From contig JBBQPZ010000020.1 in the NCBI GenBank assembly GCA_038216655.1, positions 4,473 through 68,472 on the forward strand: a stretch of DNA of 64,000 nt, given 5' to 3'. Below are positions 45,833 to 54,611 of the stretch, one piece after another (the first letter of the stretch is position 1; each line of letters begins with the position of its first letter). This DNA comes from JAFDWR01 sp038216655. Its GTDB lineage: Bacteria; Armatimonadota; Fimbriimonadia; Fimbriimonadales; Fimbriimonadaceae. The notes below the pieces were generated by a model that saw only the letters and a program-made list of their open reading frames with translations, ran no database searches and was not told where the DNA came from. A program made the translations under genes and the position numbers.

Positions 45833-46239
45833 CCTATCGCACCTGGGCGCTGTGGTGGTTTCTGGTGACGGTCGGTTGAACCTGCTTTCTAGTACCTTAC
45901 TCCCGCCCGATTCCCCGGGGAACGCCATCATAATCACGGAATTTCCGGCCCGGACGAAGACTGGGGGAAGTCAATCGAAGCCGGTTCCTATCTTCGAACT
46001 TAGGCGTAAGCAGGGCTATCCTCGTGCCACCATCCGCCTAGATGATTCTAACAGGCCCCGTGACGATTCCAGATGCCTATCGGTCCGCTAGAATGGTTGC
46101 ATGTCTTAGCAGGTCGCGCACGACTCTCCAAGGTGCTGATTTGCTAGTCGCCGAACAAGCGCACCCTCGTCGGCCCGAGCCGGGTCGACCCTCTGGTCCG
46201 GCTACCGGCTCTTCCGAAGCGCGGAGGCGTGACCTAGAC
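45833..46239. other. Intergenic region, nothing recognised
   Basis: About 400 bases between the methyltransferase start and the end of the PEP-CTERM gene. I see no credible gene, hairpin with T-tract or repeat. The right part of the methyltransferase leader presumably holds its promoter. Confidence 0.5.
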
Positions 46240-47022
46240 TTACGCGCGGCGGCGGCGACGGACGAGGGCGATCGCGCCTAGCCCGAGGGCGAGACAGGTG
46301 CTCGGTTCGGGGACCGGCGCGGACGCGTAGACGAGGCCACACCCACTGGTCACGTCGACTCCGGGGGTGTCCGAAGTCACAAATAGGTTTGCAGTGTTGA
46401 AGGCGTCGACCGTCGTAGTTCCTCCCGGATCGGCGGGAGCGGAGGCGGTGGTCAGCAAGGAGTAGGTCAGATAAGTACTCACTCCGACTGCCGTTGCCTG
46501 AGTAAACGAGATCGTGTCCGTTGCGGAATCTCGTAGCTCGCCGTGAACCGAGTGCGTGAAGACGTCTCCGAGCGTGTAGGTGACGTCGTCGAATCCGTTT
46601 TGCGTCCAGTTGGCCTGGTGGATGAAATTGACGTGGACTTGGAGGTGGAACGTCACATTCACGGGCGTGCCTTGGGCCAAGGTGCTGGACGTGATCGTGC
46701 AGAGGTCAGTTACCAGAAGCTCTCCGGCCGCGTTCGCGCCGTTTCCGCCAGCTGATCGGGACCCGGTGACCAATGCGTGCAGTTGGCCGAAGTCGTACTC
46801 CAAGTCTGCTTGGGCTGATGATCCCGTCCCGGCGGCAAAGTCGCCAAGCAGGCTGTGCGGGCTGGCCAGGTCCGCAAAGGACGTGGCGTGGTAGACCATT
46901 GAGTTGCTGTTCCCGCCGGCGTGCACGTTGGAATCCAGTTGGAGAATCTCCGCTTGCGCAGAGAGGCAGAGTACGCCTGCCGTACCAATAACCGCCGCCG
47001 TTCGCTTCAAGTAGCCCGTCAT
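46240..47022 (-). CDS. PEP-CTERM surface protein
   Basis: A 260-residue protein with signal peptide (MTGYLKRTAAVIGTAGVLCL), a secreted domain and the sorting signal VPEPSTCLALGLGAIAL followed by VRRRRRA. The middle domain (YDFGQLHALVTGSRSA, TFHLQVHVNFIHQ) is not a family I recognise. Exosortase-dependent sorting is expected but the enzyme is not encoded here. Confidence 0.88.
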   Translation of the reverse strand: MTGYLKRTAAVIGTAGVLCLSAQAEILQLDSNVHAGGNSNSMVYHATSFADLASPHSLLGDFAAGTGSSAQADLEYDFGQLHALVTGSRSAGGNGANAAGELLVTDLCTITSSTLAQGTPVNVTFHLQVHVNFIHQANWTQNGFDDVTYTLGDVFTHSVHGELRDSATDTISFTQATAVGVSTYLTYSLLTTASAPADPGGTTTVDAFNTANLFVTSDTPGVDVTSGCGLVYASAPVPEPSTCLALGLGAIALVRRRRRA

Positions 47023-47189
47023 TGGATGAGTATACGATTAGTTTCTTTAGAGGCCTATCGAATTCAGAGGGATCCCGTCAATATACTGGCCACAGTTCTG
47101 CCAATCGTTAACCGTAAGGTGACGAGAAAAGACCTCTCCGGCATATATGCCGGGTCAGTCGTTTACCTTGGGCTTCGTCGGGCGACGGG

Positions 47190-48251
47190 CTAGTGGGAGA
47201 AGTTGACGACGATTTTCTGGACGGTTCCACGGACGTTTGAGGAAGCGCCACCGCCTACCTGGAGGACCGACGATTCCGCCCCGATGCCGCCGCAAACCAG
47301 GATGGTTTCACCTGGCGTGACGTCAATATCCCGCCCGGTCGGAATCCAGCCATTCCAACGCCCAGATTGACTGGAGTTATGAAAGTTCAGTGCCGCCAAC
47401 TCCACGAGCGAGCCGCTCTCCACCGTCGACATGGCCTGCTCGGCTCGCTGGATCGTCATTGTCCAGTCTACGCGCGCGGCAGAAAATCCTGCGCCCGAGT
47501 CGACCGAGAGTTCGTAGTGGTTGATGTCGGCAAAAAAGCCGATGTTCATCTTCGTGTAGCCGTCCGGCACGGTGACGTACTGGCCGACCAGGCTGGTAGG
47601 TTCCAGTATCACGAGCCCGCTCCAGCACGAAGAAGAAGCCGAGACCTTGCCGGAGTCGAGGTTCTCGTGGTGATGCTGAGTTCCGGGACCGCCGAAGAAT
47701 GAGTCGTTCGAATTGAACCCTACTGCGTACGGTGCACTGAGCTCAATCACATTGGAGGCGGGCGGTGGCCCGCTCTGCTCCGGGGTGACCGTGGTTACGA
47801 CCCAATCGGCGGTGTTCAAGGAGAACATCCCTGCAAAGCTTAGCGGGAGGCTCGGAATGCCGTTTAGGTAAGCACGCCCCGCGGCGACCAAGTCTTTGTG
47901 GAGGGAGTCGACCTGCTCCAGCGATTGGCGCCGGGCCTTAGCATCAAGGTCTACCTTGAACAACTCGGCAATCTGATCCGCGTATTTGCGCCCTTCGGGG
48001 GTGTCAACGATTCGCTGGATTCCCGGATTCTTCGCAGTCAGTTCGGAGGCCTTCTGAAGCTTGCGGTCTTCTTTGCTGGGTGGTCGCTTCTTTTGCGATG
48101 AGGCGACGAGCTTCGAGTAGAGCCGTTGGGCGATGTCGGGCGAGACTCCCTTGCGAAGGTATCGAGTGTTGATCTGGGCCATCGCGGCGGGAGCGACCGT
48201 CAGGACTAGAATTGCCATTGCAGCACGGGACAGTAATTTCACGGGGAACAT
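47190..48251 (-). CDS. Hypothetical exported protein
   Basis: A 353-residue protein with a clear signal peptide (MFPVKLLSRAAMAILVLTVA, cut near AMAQ). An N-terminal helical, charged region (about 30-115) is followed by a beta-rich C-terminal domain with DSFFGGPGTQHHHENLDSG. No family is recognised and no anchor is seen at the C-terminus. It diverges from the broken PEP-CTERM gene at 48460. Confidence 0.75.
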   Translation of the reverse strand: MFPVKLLSRAAMAILVLTVAPAAMAQINTRYLRKGVSPDIAQRLYSKLVASSQKKRPPSKEDRKLQKASELTAKNPGIQRIVDTPEGRKYADQIAELFKVDLDAKARRQSLEQVDSLHKDLVAAGRAYLNGIPSLPLSFAGMFSLNTADWVVTTVTPEQSGPPPASNVIELSAPYAVGFNSNDSFFGGPGTQHHHENLDSGKVSASSSCWSGLVILEPTSLVGQYVTVPDGYTKMNIGFFADINHYELSVDSGAGFSAARVDWTMTIQRAEQAMSTVESGSLVELAALNFHNSSQSGRWNGWIPTGRDIDVTPGETILVCGGIGAESSVLQVGGGASSNVRGTVQKIVVNFSH

Positions 48252-48320
48252 CGGCCTTTACTATAACTTCAATATTGAAATAGGGGCAACCCTCCTCGTA
48301 AGAAGACCGAGCCAACGCCG

Positions 48321-48420
48321 CCTTAGCCCGGCATGTCATGGAAAACCATGACACGAGGCCCCGAACGAACTGGGTTAGGCCACCCTGTCTTCAGGGTGGT
48401 ATCAGCTACCAGTCAGGGTG
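48321..48420 (+). promoter_or_regulatory. Structured leader upstream of a PEP-CTERM gene
   Basis: TGTCATGG-AAAA-CCATGACA (48334-48353) and CCACCCTG-TCTT-CAGGGTGG (48380-48399) are perfect 8-bp hairpins. GCCTTAGCCC at 48321 and GGGTTAGGC at 48372 can close the first one into a larger junction. The compact fold before a surface-protein gene suggests a cis-regulatory RNA. It matches no riboswitch class that I can name. Confidence 0.5.
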
Positions 48421-48459
48421 GACTGTGTGCTGGTGCCCTAAGAGAGGACTGCAAATCAG

Positions 48460-49103
48460 ATGAAATCACAAACTGCTCGATTGAAGCAGGCTCGCTTCGC
48501 GATATTCGGGATGGCAATGGTGGGTTGCACTTCGGCCAACGCGACGATCCTGTTCGACCAAATGTCGAATTACGGCACTTCGACCATTGTCTCGTCTTGG
48601 TGGACACGACCGCGGGGACAATCAACGAGGTTTGGTGGGTTGGCGGGGGCGCACCCGTTACCGGCTTTACCGTGCGTTTTTACACCGGCCTGGCCGCAGC
48701 TCCAGATTCACAGCCGACGATCTCCAACCTCCCCGAAAACGAAACCCCGGCCGATTATCTCAAGGGCTACACGTTCGCTGGAAATGCGAACGAGACGGCT
48801 CTAGATTCCCGCTTTAACCAGTACCACGTGACGCTCCCGCAGCCCTTAGACTTGCAGGGCAATACCGTGTACTGGATCAAGATCGAAGCGGATATCGAGG
48901 GATACCCCTTCTGGGGATTAGCCACCGCCACCCACGGCCGTGATGTCCGGCATGTCAGTTACTTCACAGGCCTCGCCCAATTCTTGCCTGGCGCCAGTTC
49001 GGGGGCATTCGACCTCCGAGGCACGTTCGCCACACCAGAACCGGGCAGCTTAGCCGCCCTTGGGCTCGGCACCTTGCTGTTGTTGCGACGTCGACGACGC
49101 TAG
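48460..49103 (+). pseudogene. PEP-CTERM surface protein, frameshifted near the N-terminus
   Basis: The ATG at 48460, behind AGAGAGGACTG, starts a signal peptide (MKSQTARLKQARFAIFGMAM) and ILFDQMSNYGTSTIV. The rest continues in another frame: VDTTAGTINEVWWVGGG through GYTFAGNANETALDSRF to the sorting signal TPEPGSLAALGLGTLLL with LRRRRR. The join lies near 48590-48600 and equals a one-base deletion, the same direction as at 3028. Without repair the exported protein would be lost. Error or true mutation is undecided. Confidence 0.8.
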
Positions 49104-49236
49104 ATCAAGACACAGATCAGCAGAGGGGTCCTGCCAATCGGCGGGGCCTTCTTCGTAAACGAGCCGAGGCCTGAATCCCATCGACCTTCCCTCCTCTTGT
49201 CCGACGCCATGGTAGTCTCGCCCCGGAGCTCACCCC

Positions 49237-49440
49237 ATGTACGAGTACATCACCCAGATCGTAAGTTACAAGAAAGACGAGGACTTAATGAAGCAACTCA
49301 ACGACGGAGCCGCGCTCGGTTGGGAGGTTCTCACCGTCTATCCCCACTTCTGGGAGAAGAGCCTCGTGTTCTCAACTCAATCCACCTGCGCCGGCGTTAT
49401 GGTCGTCTACCGGCGCGTCTTGAAGCCAGCCGGATCATAG
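49237..49440 (+). CDS. DUF4177-like small protein
   Basis: A 67-residue protein starting MYEYITQIVSYKKDEDLMKQ behind GGAG. The pattern LNDGAALGWEVLTVYP resembles DUF4177 small proteins of unknown function. It is a stand-alone gene with no close neighbour on its strand. Confidence 0.65.
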   Translation: MYEYITQIVSYKKDEDLMKQLNDGAALGWEVLTVYPHFWEKSLVFSTQSTCAGVMVVYRRVLKPAGS

Positions 49441-49525
49441 ATCATTTTTTGTCGGCCGGGCAAACGCCGCTTCAAAATATGCTGTTGGACCTACGGTCCC
49501 CCACTTGATGGCGCAGAATCTCTTT

Positions 49526-50062
49526 ATGAAAACGGCCCGCAAATGGACTTTAGGATTCGTCGCGGCGTGTGCCGGGATTTCCGGTCTGGGATGCGGCCAC
49601 AAAGCCAACTCGCCCGACTACATGCATGACATGGTCGTCCCGACAGAGAAGTCGGAGCCCTACCCCGGTCAGTTTGAGTTCTATATTCATACCGATGCGA
49701 TCTTCTACGACCGTCGCGAGCAAGACCGATTCTGGACTCAAATCAGAGCCGAAGCGATTGGAAAGTTGATACTGGCTGACAATAAGACCTTCACGCTAAC
49801 ACTCAAGACCCGCGCCCAGACCGTGATGGAAAGCGGGACCTGGGATAGCGATTCCAACTTTCACATTCTGAATGTCGACGTTGATGGCCAGGAAGTCGAT
49901 CCATCGAAGGCTCCAATCACGAAAGTTTGGCCCAAACAAGGCGAACCCGAAGGTCCGCTTCTTCAGGAAATCCGAGGGAAGTACAAGCATACGTTGTCCA
50001 TGGGCTGGGGCCGAACGAGCGGCTTCATACTCATCTTCCCTTGGGGAGAAGAGCATCGTTAG
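49526..50062 (+). CDS. Putative lipoprotein, hypothetical
   Basis: From ATG 49526 the protein has 178 residues, with a lipoprotein signal peptide (MKTARKWTLGFVAACAGISG) and a lipobox LGC at about residue 22. The mature domain is beta-rich with short TLKTRAQTVMESGTWDSD-type strands. An earlier TTG or ATG (49505, 49508) would lengthen the n-region; the chosen start fits better. Family unknown. Lipidation would depend on Lgt. Confidence 0.65.
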   Translation: MKTARKWTLGFVAACAGISGLGCGHKANSPDYMHDMVVPTEKSEPYPGQFEFYIHTDAIFYDRREQDRFWTQIRAEAIGKLILADNKTFTLTLKTRAQTVMESGTWDSDSNFHILNVDVDGQEVDPSKAPITKVWPKQGEPEGPLLQEIRGKYKHTLSMGWGRTSGFILIFPWGEEHR

Positions 50063-50397
50063 CAGGGCGGTTCTCCTTCCCGCTCTTGGCGGGCCTGCAC
50101 CTCATCAGAAGCCGACTCCCTCTAGGATGGTGACAAAGGGTGCGTGGTAGAAGGTGGAGTTTGAGCTGCGCTTTATGTTCCCCCTGTCCGGGTCCATGAA
50201 AACACGGAATTCTTTGCTCTTCATGGCTTGTTTGGGCGCGAGAGGGGGTTTGTCAACCAGTTTTGTTTGGGTTGGTTCGGGGGATCGGACTGGCTCGGTC
50301 AGCTTAGGCTGATTTAGATTCGCTCGGACGCACAAAAAAGCCCCGCCTTGCGGCGGGGCTTGCAGAGCCGGCGAGACGCCAGAGCTCCCAGTAGGGC
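50063..50397. other. Intergenic region between lipoprotein and groEL
   Basis: About 335 bases. The right end is the groEL terminator. A 76-residue minus-strand frame (50105-50335) lies here but begins inside the terminator and has no family match, so I do not call it. A TTTGGGTTGGTTCGG block resembles similar tracts near 54700 and 55400. Confidence 0.45.
50334..50361 (-). terminator. Rho-independent terminator of groEL
   Basis: AAGCCCCGCC and GGCGGGGCTT form the stem and the minus strand then reads TTTTTT. It lies about 37 bases after the groEL stop. Confidence 0.92.
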
Positions 50398-52011
50398 TTA
50401 GTGACTGTGGCCGTGGCCTTCGTCTTCGTCCTGCGGGATCTCGGCGACGATGGCTTCCGTGGTCAACAACAACCCGCTGATCGAGGCGGCGTTCTGGAGG
50501 GCCTGGCGTACGACCTTGGTCGGATCGACGACGCCTTGGGCCATGAGGTCGCCGAACTCGAGGGTGGCGGCGTTGAACCCCTTCCCTTCGCGCTTGACTT
50601 GCTCGACCACGACGGAGCCTTCGACTCCGGCGTTCTCCGCGATCGTGCGGATCGGGGCTTCGATCGCCTTCTTGATGATACGGACGCCGATCTGCTCGTC
50701 TCCGAGCATGGCCGACTTCGTACCAATCATCGCGTCAAGCACCTTGCCCGCGGTGAGGAGCGCGGTGCCGCCTCCGGGGACGATGCCTTCTTCGAGGGCG
50801 GCTCGGGTTGAGGCGAGCGCGTCTTCGATGCGGGCCTTGATCTCCTTGAGGGAGGTTTCGGTGGCGGCACCGACCTTGACAATGGCGACGCCGCCGCTGA
50901 GCTTGGCGTAGCGCTCCTGGAGCTTCTCCTTGTCGTAGGAGCTGTCGGTGTTCTCGGTCTGGTTCTTGAGCTGCTTGAGGCGGCCTTCGATCTGGGCCTT
51001 GTCGCCCTTACCGCCGACGATCGTGGTGTTCTCCTTGGTGATCACGATGCGGCTGCAGGTGCCGAGCATGTCGGGAGTAACGTTGTCGAGCTTGATGCCG
51101 AGGTCTTCGCTAATGAACTGGCCGCCGGTGAGGATGGCCATGTCTTCGAGCATCGCCTTGCGTCGGTCGCCAAAGCCGGGGGCCTTGACGGCGGCGATCG
51201 GAAGGTTCGCGCGGAGGCGGTTCAGGACGAGGGTGGCGAGGCATTCGTTCTCGACATCTTCGGCGATGATGATGAACGGCTTGCCGAGCTTGAGCACCTT
51301 CTCCAGCATCGGGATCAGGTCCTGGATGTTGCTGATCTTCTTCTCATAGAAGAGGATGAGCGGATCTTCGTAGACGGTCTCCATACGGGTGGCGTCGGTG
51401 ACGAAGTAGGGAGACATGAAGCCCTTATCGAACTGGAGGCCCTCGACGGTTTCAGTCGTGGTCTCGGTCGATTTGGATTCTTCGACGGTGACGACGCCGT
51501 CCTTGCCGACCTTGTGGATCAGCTTGCCGACGAGCTCACCGAGCTCGGCGTCGTTGGCGGAGATGCTCGCGACTTCGATCGCGCCCTTCTCGCCCTTGAC
51601 GGGGATGGAGATCCGAGCGAGCTCGGCGACGATGGCGTCAACGGCCTTCTCGATTCCGGTCTTGATCAGCGTGGCGTTGCTACCGGCGGCGACGTTGCGG
51701 ATGCCTTCCTTGAAGATGGCCTGGGCGAGCACGGTGGCGGTGGTGGTGCCATCGCCGGCGGTGTCGTTGGTCTTGGACGAGACTTCGCGAATGAGCTGCG
51801 CGCCCATATTCTCGAAGCGGTTTTCGACCTCGATTTCCTTGGCGATGGTCACGCCGTCGTTGATGACGACGGGGGAGCCGAACTTGCGTTCGAGGACGAC
51901 ATTGCGTCCGCGCGGGCCAAGGGTGACCTTGACGGCATTGGCGAGTTTATCGACGCCGATCTCAAGGAGTTTTCGGGCTTCGTCGGTGTATTTGATTTCT
52001 TTTGCAGGCAT
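50398..52011 (-). CDS. groEL: Chaperonin GroEL
   Basis: A 537-residue chaperonin with the expected blocks: GPRGRNVVLERKFGSPVV, DGVTIAKEIE, AGDGTTTATVLAQAIFKEG and the apical and ATPase regions in order. It forms the double-ring folding machine with GroES. The C-terminus is DEDEGHGHSH rather than the usual Gly-Gly-Met repeats, giving a His-rich tail that could bind metal. It is separated from groES by a four-helix-bundle gene, unlike the usual adjacent pair. Confidence 0.98.
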   Translation of the reverse strand: MPAKEIKYTDEARKLLEIGVDKLANAVKVTLGPRGRNVVLERKFGSPVVINDGVTIAKEIEVENRFENMGAQLIREVSSKTNDTAGDGTTTATVLAQAIFKEGIRNVAAGSNATLIKTGIEKAVDAIVAELARISIPVKGEKGAIEVASISANDAELGELVGKLIHKVGKDGVVTVEESKSTETTTETVEGLQFDKGFMSPYFVTDATRMETVYEDPLILFYEKKISNIQDLIPMLEKVLKLGKPFIIIAEDVENECLATLVLNRLRANLPIAAVKAPGFGDRRKAMLEDMAILTGGQFISEDLGIKLDNVTPDMLGTCSRIVITKENTTIVGGKGDKAQIEGRLKQLKNQTENTDSSYDKEKLQERYAKLSGGVAIVKVGAATETSLKEIKARIEDALASTRAALEEGIVPGGGTALLTAGKVLDAMIGTKSAMLGDEQIGVRIIKKAIEAPIRTIAENAGVEGSVVVEQVKREGKGFNAATLEFGDLMAQGVVDPTKVVRQALQNAASISGLLLTTEAIVAEIPQDEDEGHGHSH

Positions 52012-52050
52012 TTTTGTTTGGGTCCTTTTTTGGGGCGAAGACTTCGCTTT

Positions 52051-52085
52051 GGTAAGGGGGTAAAGGGTAAGGGGTAAGGGGGAGG
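52051..52085. repeat. Purine-rich repeat, left arm of an inverted pair
   Basis: A TAAGGGGG/TAAAGGG tract between the four-helix-bundle stop and the groEL start. Its reverse complement, with small length differences, recurs at 52563-52597, so the two flank the four-helix-bundle gene as inverted repeats. Confidence 0.75.
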
Positions 52086-52096
52086 CAGATGGAGGG

Positions 52097-52558
52097 CTAT
52101 TTTTTCATTCTTAGGCTTTGGGTAAGTCGAAGGAGCATTGCACTGATTCGATTGATGGAGCTCACGGCACTTTCGGCATCTTTCTGTTCAATGAACTTGA
52201 GGCGGATCGCTACTTCGATAGCTGCGTCGACTTCATGGAGAGAACCCCGCGCGATGTCGGCGAACCTAGCGAACTCGGCTTTGCCGTTCCTTCCCCAGCC
52301 TTCTGCGATGTTCAGGGTAACGGAGACGGCGGCTCGGCGCAGTTGCCGAGTCAGACCGCTCATTTCCTGGCTCGGAAAGCTGGAGGTTAGCCTATAGCAC
52401 TCAGCCACTAAGTCCATGCCAACTTGCCATACTGTCAGATCTTTGAAACCGCGTGGGTCAGAATCAGCAGATTGATACGAAGCGTTTCCTTCTGCGACGA
52501 CGGAGGAGTCAACCATTCGGTTGAGAACTTCAGCAATCGGCAAGAAATCCGTCTCCAT
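52097..52558 (-). CDS. Four-helix-bundle protein (23S rRNA IVS-type family)
   Basis: A 153-residue protein with the core FKDLTVWQVGMDLVAECY, RQLRRAAVSVTLNIAEGW and FARFADIARGSLHEVDA, the pattern of the small four-helix proteins encoded in intervening sequences of 23S rRNA in spirochetes and Coxiella. An N-terminal extension of about 35 residues (METDFLPIAEVLNR) is unusual. It sits inside the groES-groEL unit and is flanked by inverted repeats, so it looks like a mobile or IVS-like insertion rather than a chaperonin partner (inference). Function unknown. Confidence 0.85.
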   Translation of the reverse strand: METDFLPIAEVLNRMVDSSVVAEGNASYQSADSDPRGFKDLTVWQVGMDLVAECYRLTSSFPSQEMSGLTRQLRRAAVSVTLNIAEGWGRNGKAEFARFADIARGSLHEVDAAIEVAIRLKFIEQKDAESAVSSINRISAMLLRLTQSLRMKK

Positions 52559-52562
52559 CTGC

Positions 52563-52597
52563 TCCGTCCGCCTTACCCCCTTACCCTTTACCCCTTA
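52563..52597. repeat. Pyrimidine-rich repeat, right arm of an inverted pair
   Basis: CCTTACCCCC, TTACCC and TTTACCCC blocks, complementary to the left arm at 52051-52085. The arm includes the groES stop codon. In the transcript the two arms could form a long stem that loops out the four-helix-bundle gene. Confidence 0.75.
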
Positions 52598-52906
52598 TGC
52601 TGACGCTCCCACGAGCGCCCCATCGACTACAGCCAAAACATCGTCGGCTCGGAGGATCACGTAGTCTTTGGCGTCGACGGTGATTTCGGTTCCGCCGTAT
52701 TTGCCGTAGAGGACGACGTCGCCGACCTTGACGTCGATCGGGGCGAGTTGGCCGCTGTCTAGGCGCTTGCCGGGACCGACAGCGAGGACGGTGCCGCGCT
52801 GGGGCTTTTCTTGCGCGCTGTCGGGAAGGATGATGCCGCTGGCGGTGGTGTGCTCTTTGGCGGCGGCTTCGACGACGAGTCGATCGTGAAGGGGTTGCAG
52901 TGCCAT
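52595..52906 (-). CDS. groES: Co-chaperonin GroES
   Basis: The ATG at 52906 opens MALQPLHDRLVVEAA, the standard GroES start; the longer frame to 52957 adds residues that do not belong. The 103-residue protein has TASGIILPDSAQEKPQ (mobile loop region) and GDVVLYGKYGGTEI. It caps GroEL. Expression is probably controlled by the CIRCE element just upstream. It is separated from groEL by the four-helix-bundle gene. Confidence 0.96.
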   Translation of the reverse strand: MALQPLHDRLVVEAAAKEHTTASGIILPDSAQEKPQRGTVLAVGPGKRLDSGQLAPIDVKVGDVVLYGKYGGTEITVDAKDYVILRADDVLAVVDGALVGASA

Positions 52907-52964
52907 ATTTTGTGTGTTCTCCCTGTAATCAGGTTGCGAAAATGTGTTGCTGGTCAACCAGCGG

Positions 52965-52991
52965 TTAGCAGTTTACCTCTCCGAGTGCCAA
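52965..52991. promoter_or_regulatory. CIRCE element (HrcA operator)
   Basis: TTAGCAGTT, 9 bases, GAGTGCCAA. It matches the CIRCE consensus TTAGCACTC-N9-GAGTGCTAA at 7 of 9 and 8 of 9 positions and lies about 60 bases upstream of the groES start. HrcA repression of groES-groEL is therefore expected. Confidence 0.85.
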
Positions 52992-53073
52992 AAACTAGCC
53001 CCTTTCCTTCTGGGATCGGGCGGCTCGGAAGGCCTTGTGAGAGTATTGAGTATAGGAGGATTGAGGCGGAGAT

Positions 53074-53239
53074 TCATCCTGAGGGATGTTTGTGCCGAGG
53101 CTGCTTGCTTGCGGTTCGCTGGCAAACCTGGGTTGGGGAGACGAACAAGAGGCGATGACGGTCAGGTTCCTACGTCCGCCGCATCCGAACTGGGTAAATG
53201 ACCTACAAGAAGATGGGCGACGTCGGTCGGAATGACAAC
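53074..53239. repeat. Dispersed intergenic palindromic repeat, copy 2
   Basis: TCCTGAGGGATGTTTGTGCC, a CAGGTTCCTACG block and CGGAATGACAA match, in inverted orientation, blocks of the repeat at 12922-13040. The middle differs more than the ends. Confidence 0.6.
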
Positions 53240-53264
53240 GTCGCCCATCACTGGATACTTCCCC

Positions 53265-54611
53265 TCAGCTACGGCGTCGGCGCCGCCGCAAGGCCAGGAC
53301 GCCCAGTCCCAGCACGGCGAAAGTCGCGGGCTCTGGGACGGCCGCGAAGCCGCTGCCAGTGAGGAAGTAGCTCCCCATCGTGTAGTAGTGCGCGGTCGGA
53401 TCGAACGTGGAGGTGTAGCCTCCGACGCTGGCGACCTGGACGTAGTAGTCGCCGGTAACCAAGTTGCCGTTGAAGCTCTCGAAGAGGGTCGAGGAATCCC
53501 GGACTCCGGTGGCGACGAGGTTGCCGCCCGAGTCGAAGATGCGCATCGTGCTGTCGAGCATCGCGTCGCCGTCCGCCGTTCCCGGGGTGACGAGTTCGCC
53601 GCCGTCGTGCGCGACAAGGTTGATCACTCCGCCGTTGCTGTGGAACTTGAAGAAGTCCGTGGTGTAATTGGCCTCGCCGATCGGATTCGGGTTCACAGGA
53701 TCGGTCGGGACGATGAGTCCTTTCGCAAGATTGAAGTCGACGGCGTTCCCGGAGACCGGGAGGGTCGTGGCGGAGGCCATCGAATGACCAATGCTGTCCT
53801 GCATGAACGCTCCGCCCATGCCAGGGTCATTCGTGATGAGCTGAGCGTCGTTCTGAGTGGCTCGCCCTCCGATGTTTGCGTTTCCGAGACGCCAGAGTCC
53901 GCGCTGGCTGTAGTAGGCGACGCCCATGATCGGTGCGTACGAGCCGTCTCCGGTCGCGCCGTTGTTCGTGCTGTATTCGGCGGTCTGGGTGTCGCCAGTG
54001 TAGTCGCCCTGGTGCCAGAGACCGAGGCCATGCCCATTTTCGTGGGCGCTGGCGGTGGCCATGTTATGCGCATTGCCGCCGTAAACGTCAGCGAAGAGCC
54101 AGTTGGTGTGGTAGCCGTTGCCCGGGCTGGCCGGGGTGCCTGCGTAGCTGTAGGGCGTGACCCCCACGTACGAGACGCCGCCCGCGCCGGCGCTGTACCA
54201 GGCGTTGCTGCCGCCGAGGATGGTGTGCATCATCTGCGCGGTGTTCTCATAGTAGGCCTGGCGCGCGGGATCGGAGTACGCCTGCGCCGCGGCGACCGCC
54301 GGGTCGACGGTGGTGACGTTGATGTTGTAGGGCGAATAGCTCTCGGCGATGCGCGACCAGGTATCGGTGATCGTTGCGACCTGGTCGGTCGAGAAGCTGG
54401 TGGTCGCTCCGCCATAGGCCGGGACCGCGCCCGGCGTTCCGCCTCCCCAGGTTCCCGTGTAGTTGAACCCGGCGAAGTCGAGATAGATCGTGTAAGCGGC
54501 ACCTACTCGGCTATTTAGAGCCGGAGGCAAAGGGTGAACATCCGCGAGGGCCATCGAGGCCACCACAAGAGAACCGGCAACGAGAACAGAGCAGCGGAAC
54601 GGCAAAGGCAT
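53265..54611 (-). CDS. PEP-CTERM metzincin-like metalloprotease
   Basis: The ATG at 54611, behind GGAGGAGATTCTA, gives 448 residues with a signal peptide (MPLPFRCSVLVAGSLVVASM). The zinc motif ASAHENGHGLGLWHQG is an extended HExxHxxGxxH, as in metzincins. A C-terminal pre-peptidase-like beta domain (DFFKFHSNGGVINLVAHDG) precedes the sorting signal VPEPATFAVLGLGVLAL with RRRRRRS. This would be a surface-bound protease, possibly released after sorting. Substrate unknown. Confidence 0.88.
   Translation of the reverse strand: MPLPFRCSVLVAGSLVVASMALADVHPLPPALNSRVGAAYTIYLDFAGFNYTGTWGGGTPGAVPAYGGATTSFSTDQVATITDTWSRIAESYSPYNINVTTVDPAVAAAQAYSDPARQAYYENTAQMMHTILGGSNAWYSAGAGGVSYVGVTPYSYAGTPASPGNGYHTNWLFADVYGGNAHNMATASAHENGHGLGLWHQGDYTGDTQTAEYSTNNGATGDGSYAPIMGVAYYSQRGLWRLGNANIGGRATQNDAQLITNDPGMGGAFMQDSIGHSMASATTLPVSGNAVDFNLAKGLIVPTDPVNPNPIGEANYTTDFFKFHSNGGVINLVAHDGGELVTPGTADGDAMLDSTMRIFDSGGNLVATGVRDSSTLFESFNGNLVTGDYYVQVASVGGYTSTFDPTAHYYTMGSYFLTGSGFAAVPEPATFAVLGLGVLALRRRRRRS

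Larger units (their letters stand above)
52907..53264. other. Regulatory and repeat-bearing region upstream of groES
   Basis: About 358 bases without a gene. The left part holds the CIRCE operator and the groES promoter; the right part holds copy 2 of the dispersed intergenic repeat. Confidence 0.6.

Noticed and set aside
50105..50335. 76-residue minus-strand gene after groEL
   Set aside because: It begins inside the groEL terminator, has repetitive composition and no recognisable family.
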